A stretch of DNA of 7,755 nucleotides from Pseudomonadota bacterium (GCA_021795255.1 JAJYPQ010000171.1:1-7755), one strand, 5' to 3'; counted from the stretch's first letter, positions 1 to 6,792 are shown. The notes: generated by a model not told the origin, from the sequence alone. A program made the numbers and translations.

Positions 1-206
1 CGCGAATCGAAGCCGGCCCCGTCTGTTGAGTCGCGTCCCTACTGAACGCGTGGGCCGAATGTATCTAGGGGCGGCAGGCCTTAAACGACATCGCGGAAAT
101 ACCCCTTACGGCCACGCCCATCGCGCATCGAATGGATTCGAGGGCTTTCGCAAAGGATCGGGCTCACACGCCTTTCTATAGCGGGCCTTCGCCGGCCCCG
201 ACACGG
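1..206. other. Non-coding region downstream of ccmG
   Basis: This is the stretch past the ccmG stop codon, up to the window edge. I see no gene in it: the minus-strand frames are short and broken, and the plus-strand frame opening at 132 is the shadow of ccmG. A 5-bp GC stem (GGGCC at 183-187, GGCCC at 194-198, six-base loop) lies 9 bases past the ccmG stop. It has no T-run after it on the minus strand, so it is at best a weak or Rho-assisted end signal. No tRNA, repeat array or clear promoter was recognised. Confidence 0.6.
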
Positions 207-740
207 TTAGGCCGGTTGCGCCTCGAGACGCTTTACCATGGGGATCAGCTTGGTATGGAGCTTTCGGTAGCTGATGGGTCCTATGAACTTGTAGGCGATG
301 ATCCCTTGCTTATCGACGACAAAGGTCTCGGGGACGCCGTAGATGCCCCAATTGATCGCGGTCATCCCGCGCTTATCCGTGACGATCATCGAATACGGGT
401 CGCCGAAGGCGTTCAGATAGTGATGCAGGCCCTGGGGGGTATCCTTGTAATCGACGCCCACCAGGCGCACGAGATGCAGAGTGTGAAGCCGCATGAGGTT
501 TGGCATCTCTTGCTTGCAACTCACGCACCATGACGCAAAGATATTCAAAAGCGTCACATGCCCCTTCAAGTCGGCATTGTTCAGGTAAACATCCGGGGTC
601 GCGGCGAGCGGCAGAGAAAATGTCGGCATGGGTTTGCCGATGAGCGGCGAGGGGATGTAGGTGGGGTTCAAGAATAGCCCACGCCCGAGCGCTACCCCGA
701 TCGCGATAAAGAGCGCCACGGGGATCAGGAATTTCTTCAC
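207..740 (-). CDS. ccmG: CcmG/DsbE, periplasmic thiol:disulfide oxidoreductase for cytochrome c maturation
   Basis: This 177-residue protein is a membrane-anchored thioredoxin-like reductase. In the family it acts in the periplasm, receiving electrons from the CcdA/DsbD route and keeping apocytochrome CXXCH cysteines or CcmH reduced for haem attachment. An N-terminal hydrophobic anchor covers about residues 4-24. The thioredoxin fold follows, with the active site WCVSC (Cys72, Cys75) and the cis-proline segment GVPETF (Pro137), typical of CcmG/DsbE rather than general DsbA or TrxA. The start is GTG at 740-738; its GTGA overlaps the TGA of ccmE by four bases, and the next Met is too far in (residue 38). 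Only a weak AAGG lies upstream, so translation is probably coupled to ccmE. Its place as the last gene, after ccmE instead of between ccmF and ccmH, is unusual. The length is normal for the family. Confidence 0.96.
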   Translation of the reverse strand: MKKFLIPVALFIAIGVALGRGLFLNPTYIPSPLIGKPMPTFSLPLAATPDVYLNNADLKGHVTLLNIFASWCVSCKQEMPNLMRLHTLHLVRLVGVDYKDTPQGLHHYLNAFGDPYSMIVTDKRGMTAINWGIYGVPETFVVDKQGIIAYKFIGPISYRKLHTKLIPMVKRLEAQPA

Positions 741-1180
741 GAGAGCGCGGCCTTGGCTTTGGCGGCCATCGAGCGCTTCAACTCGGCGGCCACATCCGGC
801 GGCATGTAGTTGGCGCCGTGCTTCGCGAGCACCTGGCTTGCCATGAAGGTCGTGGTGCCCACGCGCCGGCCCTGGACCACGACGCCCTGCCCCTGCCGGA
901 AGAGATCCGGAAGGATACCCGTATAGTGGATCACCATGCTGTGACGCAAATCGGTGAGTACGAAGGTCGTGTGCAACCCATCTTTCTTGATACTACCCTT
1001 CTTAACAATGCCACCCAGACGAAACACCCCATGACTCGGGGCCTTGCCCTCGAGAACCTGCGTGGGGGAATAGAAAAACACGAGATTATGCCGAAACGCC
1101 GTTAACACCAACCATACCGCGACGCTCACGCCCGCCAGTCCAACCAGGACGAACACGAGTCTTTTATTCTGTTTCCTCAT
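737..1180 (-). CDS. ccmE: CcmE, periplasmic haem chaperone
   Basis: CcmE binds haem covalently through one histidine and carries it from the CcmABCD release complex to CcmF. The 147-residue protein has an N-terminal membrane anchor (about residues 8-28) followed by the OB-fold domain, with the family segments FRLGGIVKKGS (53-63) and GILPDLFRQGQGVVVQG (88-104). The haem-binding segment is HGANYMPP, with His121 as the attachment residue and Tyr125 as the usual partner. The two residues after the His are Gly-Ala, where the E. coli type has Asp-Glu. I chose ATG at 1180-1178 over the upstream in-frame start at 1201 because a perfect AGGAGG lies six bases before it and the protein then starts like its family (basic, then hydrophobic). 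It overlaps ccmD by 17 bases and ccmG by 4. The short Ala/Lys-rich tail (138-147) is typical of the flexible C-terminus. Confidence 0.97.
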   Translation of the reverse strand: MRKQNKRLVFVLVGLAGVSVAVWLVLTAFRHNLVFFYSPTQVLEGKAPSHGVFRLGGIVKKGSIKKDGLHTTFVLTDLRHSMVIHYTGILPDLFRQGQGVVVQGRRVGTTTFMASQVLAKHGANYMPPDVAAELKRSMAAKAKAALS

Positions 1181-1349
1181 ACATATCCTCCTCGTCGTCA
1201 TCCTGGTTGCGGCGCAGCCGCTCCCACAACCTGCGCTTTTGGATCAAGGGCTGCACGACGTTTAAAAAGACCATGAGGCCGGCAAAGCCATAGGCTGCCC
1301 AAATAAACACCGTAAAGCGCCCCATTTGCAAAAAAGCCGGCAGGGTCAT
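1164..1349 (-). CDS. ccmD: CcmD, small haem exporter subunit
   Basis: CcmD is a small single-span membrane protein that in System I joins CcmA, CcmB and CcmC and is needed to release haem-loaded CcmE. The 61-residue product has one membrane helix (about residues 12-32) with the family-like core FIWAAYGFAGL. A basic cytoplasmic stretch follows (QKRRLWERLRR, 37-47), then a very acidic tail (49-61, nine Asp/Glu). Small CcmD proteins are poorly conserved, so the call rests on size, the Trp/Ala/Tyr/Gly helix pattern and its place between ccmC and ccmE. The ATG overlaps the ccmC stop as ATGA (1346-1349). No Shine-Dalgarno precedes it, so coupling to ccmC is likely. The acidic tail codons also carry the ccmE ribosome binding site. 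Confidence 0.92.
   Translation of the reverse strand: MTLPAFLQMGRFTVFIWAAYGFAGLMVFLNVVQPLIQKRRLWERLRRNQDDDEEDMYEETE
1187..1192 (-). promoter_or_regulatory. Strong Shine-Dalgarno of ccmE inside ccmD
   Basis: AGGAGG on the minus strand sits six bases before the ccmE ATG. It is formed by the ccmD codons gag-gag-gat (Glu-Glu-Asp) near its C-terminus. It decides the ccmE start at 1180, and suggests ccmE has its own strong initiation in addition to coupling with ccmD. Confidence 0.8.
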
Positions 1350-2083
1350 GGACGCGACTCGACGAGTTTACGGACCCAGTCCGCGCGGCGCTCGCGCCAG
1401 AGGATTTCGTTGCGCGCGCGCACACACAGCATGGTCAGGTAAAAAAACATGAACCCGATCGACATGACGATGAGCGGAATCAACATCGTGATATAGATCT
1501 TCGGTTGGCTCGTCAGGGTCAGCGACGCCGGCTGATGCAGGGTATGCCACCAATACACCGAATAATGAATGATCGGAATATTCACAACCCCCACGATCGC
1601 GAGAATGGCGCTCGCGTGCGCCGCGCGGCGCGCATCATCGATGCTCGCCTGAAGCGCCATATAACCGACATAGAGGAAAAACAAAACGAGCTCCGAGGTG
1701 AGCCGCGCATCCCATACCCAATAGGTGCCCCACATCGGCTTGCCCCACAACGACCCGGTCACGAGCGCGGTCAAGGTAAATGACGCCCCAAGGGGGGCCG
1801 TCACCTTGGCGAGGATATCGGCCAGACGGATGTTCCATATGTAGCCGGCGGCGGCGAACAGCGCCATGATCATATAGGCCATCATCGACATCCACGCATT
1901 CGGCACATGGATGAACATGATGCGATAGGCATTGCCCTGCTGGTAGTCGGGCGGCGCCCAATAGAGACCGAGGTAGAGACCCGAGACAAACAACAAAGTC
2001 GTCAGGGTCGCAAACCATGGCGTGAGCGTCCCTGCGAGTTCATAGAACCGCTTGGGCGCCGCGTATTTGTGGACAAGCTTCAT
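1346..2083 (-). CDS. ccmC: CcmC, haem-handling membrane protein (WWD family)
   Basis: CcmC presents periplasmic haem to CcmE and is essential for loading haem onto it. The 245-residue product has about six membrane helices. It carries the WWD-type segment WGKPMWGTYWVWD (113-125) and the two expected haem-axial histidines, His59 (in IMFIHVP) and His173 (in NIPIIHYSV). I chose ATG at 2083-2081, giving MKLVHKYAAPKRFY, which matches the usual CcmC beginning. An in-frame ATG 39 bases upstream would add 13 residues inside ccmB that do not look like the family. The ccmB stop and this start form TGATG, sharing one base. No Shine-Dalgarno is visible, so translation is probably coupled by re-initiation. 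Nothing in the protein looks broken or shortened. Confidence 0.97.
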   Translation of the reverse strand: MKLVHKYAAPKRFYELAGTLTPWFATLTTLLFVSGLYLGLYWAPPDYQQGNAYRIMFIHVPNAWMSMMAYMIMALFAAAGYIWNIRLADILAKVTAPLGASFTLTALVTGSLWGKPMWGTYWVWDARLTSELVLFFLYVGYMALQASIDDARRAAHASAILAIVGVVNIPIIHYSVYWWHTLHQPASLTLTSQPKIYITMLIPLIVMSIGFMFFYLTMLCVRARNEILWRERRADWVRKLVESRP

Positions 2084-2766
2084 CAATCGAGTGATACACG
2101 CAAGGCGGCTGAACTTGCCCATGGGGCAAAACTTAAAGCCAGCGCCAAAAACGCCCCCAGTAACGATAAATGCGCAACTGACGCGAAGCCCTGTCCCGCT
2201 GATGCGGCAACCGCCTCCGCGCCGAATATCAGGACCGGAGTATACAATGGCAGCACCAGAAGAGAAACCAGTACGCCACCGCCTCGCACCCCGAGCGTCA
2301 GCGCCGCCGGGATCGCACCGATCAAAGTCAGAGTCGGCGTGCCAAGCAAAAGCGAGCCCACGAGCGTCCCTATCGCCTTGGTCGGCAGCGCCATCTGCAC
2401 CGCAAGCAGCGGCGACAAAAGCGCAAGCGGCAGCCCCGTCAGCACCCAGTGCGCAGCGATCTTGGCAAGTACCATTGCAGACAGCGGATAGGGACTCATA
2501 AGAAGCTGCTCTAGGCTACCATCCTGATAATCGCTCGCAAAAAGGTGGTTCAGTGACAAAGTGGTCGCGAGCAGCGCCGCCACCCACAAAACCCCCGGGG
2601 CCACCAACATCAACTCGCGGCGCTCGGGCCCTATCGCCAACGGAAACAAAGTCGTGACGATCACAAAAAACACAAGCGCGGCCATGACCTCGGTACTGCG
2701 CCGCCAAAACACCAGCAGTTCGCGCAGAAACACGGCGCGCATGGCGCCCAACAGGCCTCCCGTCAT
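2083..2766 (-). CDS. ccmB: CcmB, ABC exporter permease subunit
   Basis: CcmB is the membrane partner of the ATPase CcmA. With CcmC and CcmD it forms the complex that uses ATP to release haem-bound CcmE (once thought to export haem). The 227-residue product is strongly hydrophobic with about six helices. It has the conserved cytoplasmic segment ASDYQDGSLEQLLMSPYPL (77-95) and the basic/acidic N-terminal FLREL (13-17) typical of the family. I chose ATG at 2766-2764, because AGGA lies seven bases before it and it forms the ATGA overlap with the ccmA stop. A TTG five codons upstream would add MQETA and is less likely. The usual family length is about 220 residues, so it appears complete. Confidence 0.96.
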   Translation of the reverse strand: MTGGLLGAMRAVFLRELLVFWRRSTEVMAALVFFVIVTTLFPLAIGPERRELMLVAPGVLWVAALLATTLSLNHLFASDYQDGSLEQLLMSPYPLSAMVLAKIAAHWVLTGLPLALLSPLLAVQMALPTKAIGTLVGSLLLGTPTLTLIGAIPAALTLGVRGGGVLVSLLVLPLYTPVLIFGAEAVAASAGQGFASVAHLSLLGAFLALALSFAPWASSAALRVSLD

Positions 2767-3407
2767 CGCCGTTTCCTGCAATAGCGGGCAAGCTCAAAGT
2801 CGCGGATGCCCGGCAGGTCGAAGGCCTGATGCGACACAACCAACGCAAGTCCGCCTGCCGCCATGTGCTCTCCAATCAAAGACGATAAACTTACGACTGA
2901 TGCCACATCGAGGGCCGTAAACGGCTCATCGAGCACCCACAACAGTCGGCGCAACACTAGCAATCGCGCCAACGCCAGGCGCCGTTTCTGTCCCTGTGAC
3001 AAGTGGCGCGCGGGACGGTCGGCCTGCGCGCGCAGACCGACGCGCTCCAGGGCCTCGCCCTCGCTCAGTCCCGCGTGGTTTTGGCGCGTGAACACGTGGC
3101 TTGCCAGGCGCAGGTTCTCGGATGCGGTCAGCTCACCCTGGATTCCGTTCAAGTGCCCGACATAGGCGACCTCGGCTGTGAAATCCTCGGCCAGATCCGA
3201 GACCCGCTCGCCACGCCAGCGGATCTCCCCACGCATGGGCCGCGACAGCCCGCACAAGGCGCGCAGCAACGTAGTCTTACCAAGACCGTTCGGCCCTCGC
3301 ACATGCAGGGCCTCGCCGGCATCGAGCGTAAGCGACAATCCCGCAAACAGCGTCCGGTCCCCGCGCACACACGACAGTCCATGCACAGAAAACAAAGGAT
3401 CGCTCAT
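2763..3407 (-). CDS. ccmA: CcmA, haem exporter ATP-binding protein
   Basis: CcmA is the cytoplasmic ATPase of the CcmABCD complex; ATP hydrolysis releases haem-loaded CcmE from CcmC. The 214-residue protein is a single nucleotide-binding domain. Visible motifs are Walker A GPNGLGKT (38-45), signature LSQGQ (136-140), Walker B LLWVLDEP (155-162, Asp160 and Glu161) and H-loop His193. The position of the usual Q-loop glutamine falls in GHLNGI (84-89), where I see Leu86; this position appears to vary within CcmA proteins, so I do not read it as inactivation. The start ATG overlaps the ccmI stop as ATGA (3404-3407), and no Shine-Dalgarno is apparent. The compact length and the following ccmB separate it from other ABC ATPases. 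Confidence 0.97.
   Translation of the reverse strand: MSDPLFSVHGLSCVRGDRTLFAGLSLTLDAGEALHVRGPNGLGKTTLLRALCGLSRPMRGEIRWRGERVSDLAEDFTAEVAYVGHLNGIQGELTASENLRLASHVFTRQNHAGLSEGEALERVGLRAQADRPARHLSQGQKRRLALARLLVLRRLLWVLDEPFTALDVASVVSLSSLIGEHMAAGGLALVVSHQAFDLPGIRDFELARYCRKRR
2774..2777 (-). promoter_or_regulatory. Shine-Dalgarno of ccmB
   Basis: AGGA (within GCAGGAAA) lies seven bases before the ccmB ATG at 2766, inside the last codons of ccmA. It favours this ATG over the TTG at 2781. Confidence 0.6.
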
Positions 3408-4330
3408 GGAGTGGCCGCTGGCGCCTGAGGCCCCGCGCCCGCAGGCGCCCGTCCGTGCTCGGCCGCGAGGATCGCCCGGATCTTGCTTACCGCGGTCGTG
3501 ACACCGTTACGCGCCTTGCTGCCTGGAGGCAGCTCTTTCTCGAGCTTCGCCCAATACATCAAAGTTTTATGAAAATGATGGCGGTTATAGGAGGCAAGCC
3601 CGAGGAACCATAACGCATCTTGCTGATGCGAATCCTGCTTATAGAGGCGGCGGAACAAAGTATACACCCGCCCCGTGGTCTTGGTCGGGTGCGCGGAATA
3701 CAAAATCCACGCGTAATTGGCAAGCACCGCCTCATCGTCGGGGGCCAGATGATAGGCGCGCGCATAGGCGGCACGGGCACCTTTCAGGTTCCCCAACACG
3801 ACATTGGCGCGCGCAAGTTCCAACCAGCCGGCGGTATCGCGCGGATGATGGACCAGGTGACGTCGCAGCCTGGCCACCATGCTAAGGATCATGGGCGGGA
3901 ATCCGTGGACGCCGCTCACTCTCCCTTTGGCATTGAGCGTCGCGAAGGTCAGCAACGCCGGCCTATTCTGCCAATAGTCCATCCCGGCCGCGGCCGTCGT
4001 GAGCACCACCAGGAGCCCCACCAACACGGCGCCACGGCGCCGCAGCTTGTCAGAACCGGCCGGCGCCGCCCCTTCCCCCGCCTCCAGTGCTCGCAGGGTT
4101 TGGGCCAACGCATATTTGAGGCGCGCCGTTTCCTCGCGGGCCACCGATTCGTCTATGCGCCCATCGCTTCGGTCCGACTCGATCTCGTGAAGCTGTTTTA
4201 GCGTCTCCTCGCGCGTCAGTTCCAGGGCGAGGCGGTCCCCTTCAACCGCAGCGCGCCCCTTGATGGGGCGCGTCAAAAACCACGCCGAGAACAAGGCGAG
4301 AACCGCCGACAACACGATAATGACGAACAT
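3404..4330 (-). CDS. ccmI: CcmI, TPR-containing apocytochrome c chaperone
   Basis: CcmI binds apocytochrome c in the periplasm and delivers it to the CcmF/CcmH ligation complex; in E. coli the same domain is fused to the end of CcmH, but here it is separate. The 308-residue product has a first membrane helix at 2-19, a cytoplasmic segment rich in charged residues (21-98) that could form a coiled coil, and a second helix at 100-117. A periplasmic TPR-like domain follows (about 165-268, e.g. GWLELARANVVLGNLKGARA), and then a Pro/Ala tail (294-308). ATG at 4330-4328 was chosen because AGGAG lies five bases before it and the protein then begins with the membrane helix. The open frame runs 51 codons further upstream into ccmH, but that extension is antisense-like shadow. 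It lies two bases after the ccmH stop and overlaps ccmA by four. Confidence 0.94.
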   Translation of the reverse strand: MFVIIVLSAVLALFSAWFLTRPIKGRAAVEGDRLALELTREETLKQLHEIESDRSDGRIDESVAREETARLKYALAQTLRALEAGEGAAPAGSDKLRRRGAVLVGLLVVLTTAAAGMDYWQNRPALLTFATLNAKGRVSGVHGFPPMILSMVARLRRHLVHHPRDTAGWLELARANVVLGNLKGARAAYARAYHLAPDDEAVLANYAWILYSAHPTKTTGRVYTLFRRLYKQDSHQQDALWFLGLASYNRHHFHKTLMYWAKLEKELPPGSKARNGVTTAVSKIRAILAAEHGRAPAGAGPQAPAATP

Positions 4331-4332
4331 AA

Positions 4333-4788
4333 CTACTCCTGACGCGTAAGGGCCTCGATGCGGGCTTGGTCTTCCGGTCCCAGCTCCGGGGCCGATGGAG
4401 GCATGGGCGCATGCGCGCGCCGCCGCATCACCGCGATGGCGACCCCGCCGAACGCCGCGGCCAAAGCAAACGGCCATATCCACAAAATGGCGCCAAGCGG
4501 GTCAAAGGGGGGCTTCAGCAGAATGTAATCGCCGTAGCGCTTCACGAAATACGCGCGAATCTGGGCCGGCGTCTCCCCGGCGCGCAGCTTCTGGCGGATG
4601 AGCTTGCGCATGTCGCGGGCAAGGCCCGCCTGGGAAACCGCTAGCGACTCCGCCTGGCAGACCGTGCACCGCAGCTTACTTGCAATCGCGATCTCGCGGC
4701 GATGTATCACGCTCTCGTGCACCACGGTCGCGGCCATGCTCGGCACAAGCCACGCCCACAAAAGGACCATCCACGTCAGGCGCATCAT
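4333..4788 (-). CDS. ccmH: CcmH, thiol-redox subunit of the haem ligation complex
   Basis: CcmH is a periplasm-facing thiol protein that, with CcmG, reduces apocytochrome CXXCH cysteines and works with CcmF and CcmI in haem ligation. The 151-residue product has a signal-like N-terminus (hydrophobic 5-20) and the active-site motif LRCTVCQ (Cys41, Cys44). The three-helix domain follows, with RDMRKLIRQKL (58-68) and YGDYILLKPPFDP, then a C-terminal membrane helix (about 107-124) and a short cytoplasmic tail. It is the short, unfused form, as expected with a separate ccmI. I chose the first of two adjacent ATGs (4788), which forms ATGA with the ccmF stop; the second, at 4785, is almost as good. 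The open frame extends further upstream in ccmF, but those residues do not resemble a signal peptide. No Shine-Dalgarno is close by. Confidence 0.95.
   Translation of the reverse strand: MMRLTWMVLLWAWLVPSMAATVVHESVIHRREIAIASKLRCTVCQAESLAVSQAGLARDMRKLIRQKLRAGETPAQIRAYFVKRYGDYILLKPPFDPLGAILWIWPFALAAAFGGVAIAVMRRRAHAPMPPSAPELGPEDQARIEALTRQE
4336..4340 (-). promoter_or_regulatory. Shine-Dalgarno of ccmI
   Basis: AGGAG (part of CAGGAG) ends five bases before the ccmI ATG and lies in the last codons of ccmH. It fixes the ccmI start against a longer open frame reaching back to 4483. Confidence 0.75.
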
Positions 4789-6785
4789 GAGTGGCTGGCC
4801 ACCGCTCCCGAGGTCGCCACCGCATGCTTGCGGCGCCGCACATAATCGCTCAGCGAAAACGCAAGGCCGCCAATGACGATCCCGCCACCCGTCCATATGA
4901 AGTTCACGAGCGGATTGACGAACAGGTGAATCTCCCACTTTCCGTCATGCTTGTCACCGATGTCCACATAGACATCGCGCAGCGGCGTCGAATTCACGCT
5001 CGGCCGCTCCACCTGCATCGGACTCCCAAAGAACACCCGCTGCTCGGGACGCAGCTGTGCGCCATTGTTCAGGATTGTAAGACGTCCTTGCACTGCCGTG
5101 TAATCGGGACCACGCACGTTACGCGTGCCATCGAAACGGACACGCTCGTGCGCGACCTGCAAAATATCGCCCGGCGCCATCATAACGAGCTTGCTTGACG
5201 CGAAAAGCCCAGACCCGGTAAGCCCGATCACAATGACAAGAATACCCATATGGACGATCATGCCGCCGTAGTGCCGGCGGTTGCCGAGCACGGTTGCCAT
5301 GAACGCCCGCGCGAGGCCCTCCTTATGCTGCTTGCGACGCTGTGCCACGGCGCGCGCGAGGTTCGCGAATATGCTGGTTGCCACGAATGCCACAAGGCCC
5401 ACGGCCACGGGCGCGGTCCAGTAGACAGGACCCCACATGACCACCACGAGCGCCGCGAACGCCACACCCACAAGGGTCGGTGCCACGAGGCGGCCGCGCA
5501 GCTTCAATACATTGGCCTTGCGCCAGGACACGAGCGGTCCTATGGCCATGACCACGAGCATGATGAGAAAGATCGGGACCATGACGAGGTCAAAATACGG
5601 CGGCCCGACACTAATGCGCGCCCCGGTCGCAGCCTGCAGGAACAAGGGATACAAGGTACCGAGCAGCACCGACGCGCAAGCCACCGTGAAAATCACATTG
5701 TTCCAAATGAACATCGACTCGCGCGAGAACGGCGAGATGAACGACTCCTCGGCCTGCTGATAGCCGCCCTTGACGAGAAACAAGCCAAAGGCCAGCGTCA
5801 ACACCACCACCATGAAGGTCAGAAGGTAAATTCCCTGTCCAGGCGCCGCCGAGAAGGCATGCACCGAGGCCAGGACGCCGGAACGCACCAGGAAGGTGCC
5901 AAGCAGCGACAGCGCGAACGTGGTGATGATCAGGAAGATGTTCCAGGTGTGGAGCATGCGCCGCCGCTCCTGCACCGAGATCGAATGAATCAGCGCGGTG
6001 CCCATGAGCCAGGGCATGAACGAGGCGTTCTCGACCGGGTCCCAGCCCCAATATCCACCCCAACCCAGCACATAGTCCGACCACCAAGCGCCGAATATGA
6101 TCCCGGCAGTCAGAAAACCCCACGCAAACAGCGCCCAACGGCGTGTATGCCCTATCCACAGCTCGCTTTTCCAGTTGGTCAAAAGCGCCGCCACCGCGAA
6201 CGAAAAGGGTATGGAAAACCCCACGTAACCCATATAGAGCATCGGGGGATGGATGACCATGCCCGGATCCTGGAGCAGCGGGTTCATGTTCTGACCCTGC
6301 GCGGGGATCGGAAAGAGGCGCGTGAATGGATCGGACAGGAACAATATAAGACCATAGAAGCCGGCGATGAGCGCACCCTCGACTGCCATGATGACCGGCA
6401 ACCGATCGGGATACCGCGACCGTCCGTGGTAGGCGACGGCCGCCGCGTAACCTGTCATGATCCACACCCACAAATATAGCGAGCCGCGGTGTCCGCCCCA
6501 CAATGCCGCAATCTTGTAGAAGATCGGCAGATGTGTATTGGAATTGCTCGCGACGTAGAGAACGGAAAAGTTGTTGGTGAGGAGCGAGTAGACGATGGTC
6601 AAGGCACCGACCGTGGTCAAAAGAAATAGGAGTGCCGCGGCATTGACAGACACGGTGCGCAGGCCCGGGGCCTTGAAGACCCGCGCGGCCAGTGGCGCAA
6701 AGGCCTGGGTTATAGCGACGAAAAAGGCGAGGTACGCCGCGAAATGACCGAGCTCTATGAGATTTAGCGAAACACCTGATACCAT
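4785..6785 (-). CDS. ccmF: CcmF, cytochrome c haem lyase core subunit
   Basis: CcmF takes haem from CcmE and, with CcmH and CcmI, attaches it to apocytochrome c on the periplasmic side. The 666-residue product is a large multi-helix membrane protein of normal family length. The WWD segment is at 241-260 (GWGGYWGWDPVENASFMPWL). All four expected histidines are present: His179 (MVIHPPML) and His309 (ASVHAFS) as periplasmic ligands, and His267 (ALIHSIS) and His512 (GMIVHMG) as membrane ligands. A large soluble periplasmic loop lies near 530-620, before the last helix. The conserved segment after the first helices reads WGGHRGSLYLW (96-106), with Arg where Glu is usual. The ATG at 6785 has AGGGG seven bases upstream and a plausible promoter about 115 bases upstream. 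It is the first gene of the operon and overlaps ccmH by four bases. Confidence 0.97.
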   Translation of the reverse strand: MVSGVSLNLIELGHFAAYLAFFVAITQAFAPLAARVFKAPGLRTVSVNAAALLFLLTTVGALTIVYSLLTNNFSVLYVASNSNTHLPIFYKIAALWGGHRGSLYLWVWIMTGYAAAVAYHGRSRYPDRLPVIMAVEGALIAGFYGLILFLSDPFTRLFPIPAQGQNMNPLLQDPGMVIHPPMLYMGYVGFSIPFSFAVAALLTNWKSELWIGHTRRWALFAWGFLTAGIIFGAWWSDYVLGWGGYWGWDPVENASFMPWLMGTALIHSISVQERRRMLHTWNIFLIITTFALSLLGTFLVRSGVLASVHAFSAAPGQGIYLLTFMVVVLTLAFGLFLVKGGYQQAEESFISPFSRESMFIWNNVIFTVACASVLLGTLYPLFLQAATGARISVGPPYFDLVMVPIFLIMLVVMAIGPLVSWRKANVLKLRGRLVAPTLVGVAFAALVVVMWGPVYWTAPVAVGLVAFVATSIFANLARAVAQRRKQHKEGLARAFMATVLGNRRHYGGMIVHMGILVIVIGLTGSGLFASSKLVMMAPGDILQVAHERVRFDGTRNVRGPDYTAVQGRLTILNNGAQLRPEQRVFFGSPMQVERPSVNSTPLRDVYVDIGDKHDGKWEIHLFVNPLVNFIWTGGGIVIGGLAFSLSDYVRRRKHAVATSGAVASHS

Positions 6786-6792
6786 AACGACA

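Noticed and set aside
1..21. A tRNA T-loop-like stretch (TTCGATT on the minus strand) at the left edge
   Set aside because: The flanking bases do not form the five-base T-stem, and no acceptor or anticodon arm could be found next to it.
84..110. An eight-codon open frame (MSFKACRP) on the minus strand with an AAGGGG upstream
   Set aside because: It is too short to support as a gene, and the purine run is too far from the ATG to count as a good ribosome site.
12..200. Repeated GCCGGCCCCG at 12-21 and 191-200
   Set aside because: Two copies of a ten-base GC-only word in GC-rich DNA, with no matching flanks or further copies, are not evidence of a mobile element or attachment site.
4331..4483. 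A 51-codon in-frame extension upstream of the chosen ccmI start
   Set aside because: It overlaps ccmH coding sequence, is Arg/Gly-rich, and would bury the membrane helix that normally begins CcmI; a good Shine-Dalgarno supports the later ATG.
4789..4938. A 50-codon in-frame extension upstream of the chosen ccmH start
   Set aside because: It lies inside ccmF and would block the signal-like N-terminus; the ATGA overlap at 4785-4788 is the usual junction type in this operon.
5250..6479. A 409-codon open frame on the plus strand, antisense to ccmF
   Set aside because: It is rich in His, Arg, Glu and Gln, as expected when the codons of a hydrophobic membrane protein are read in reverse. It shows no domain, and ccmF on the other strand is fully explained.
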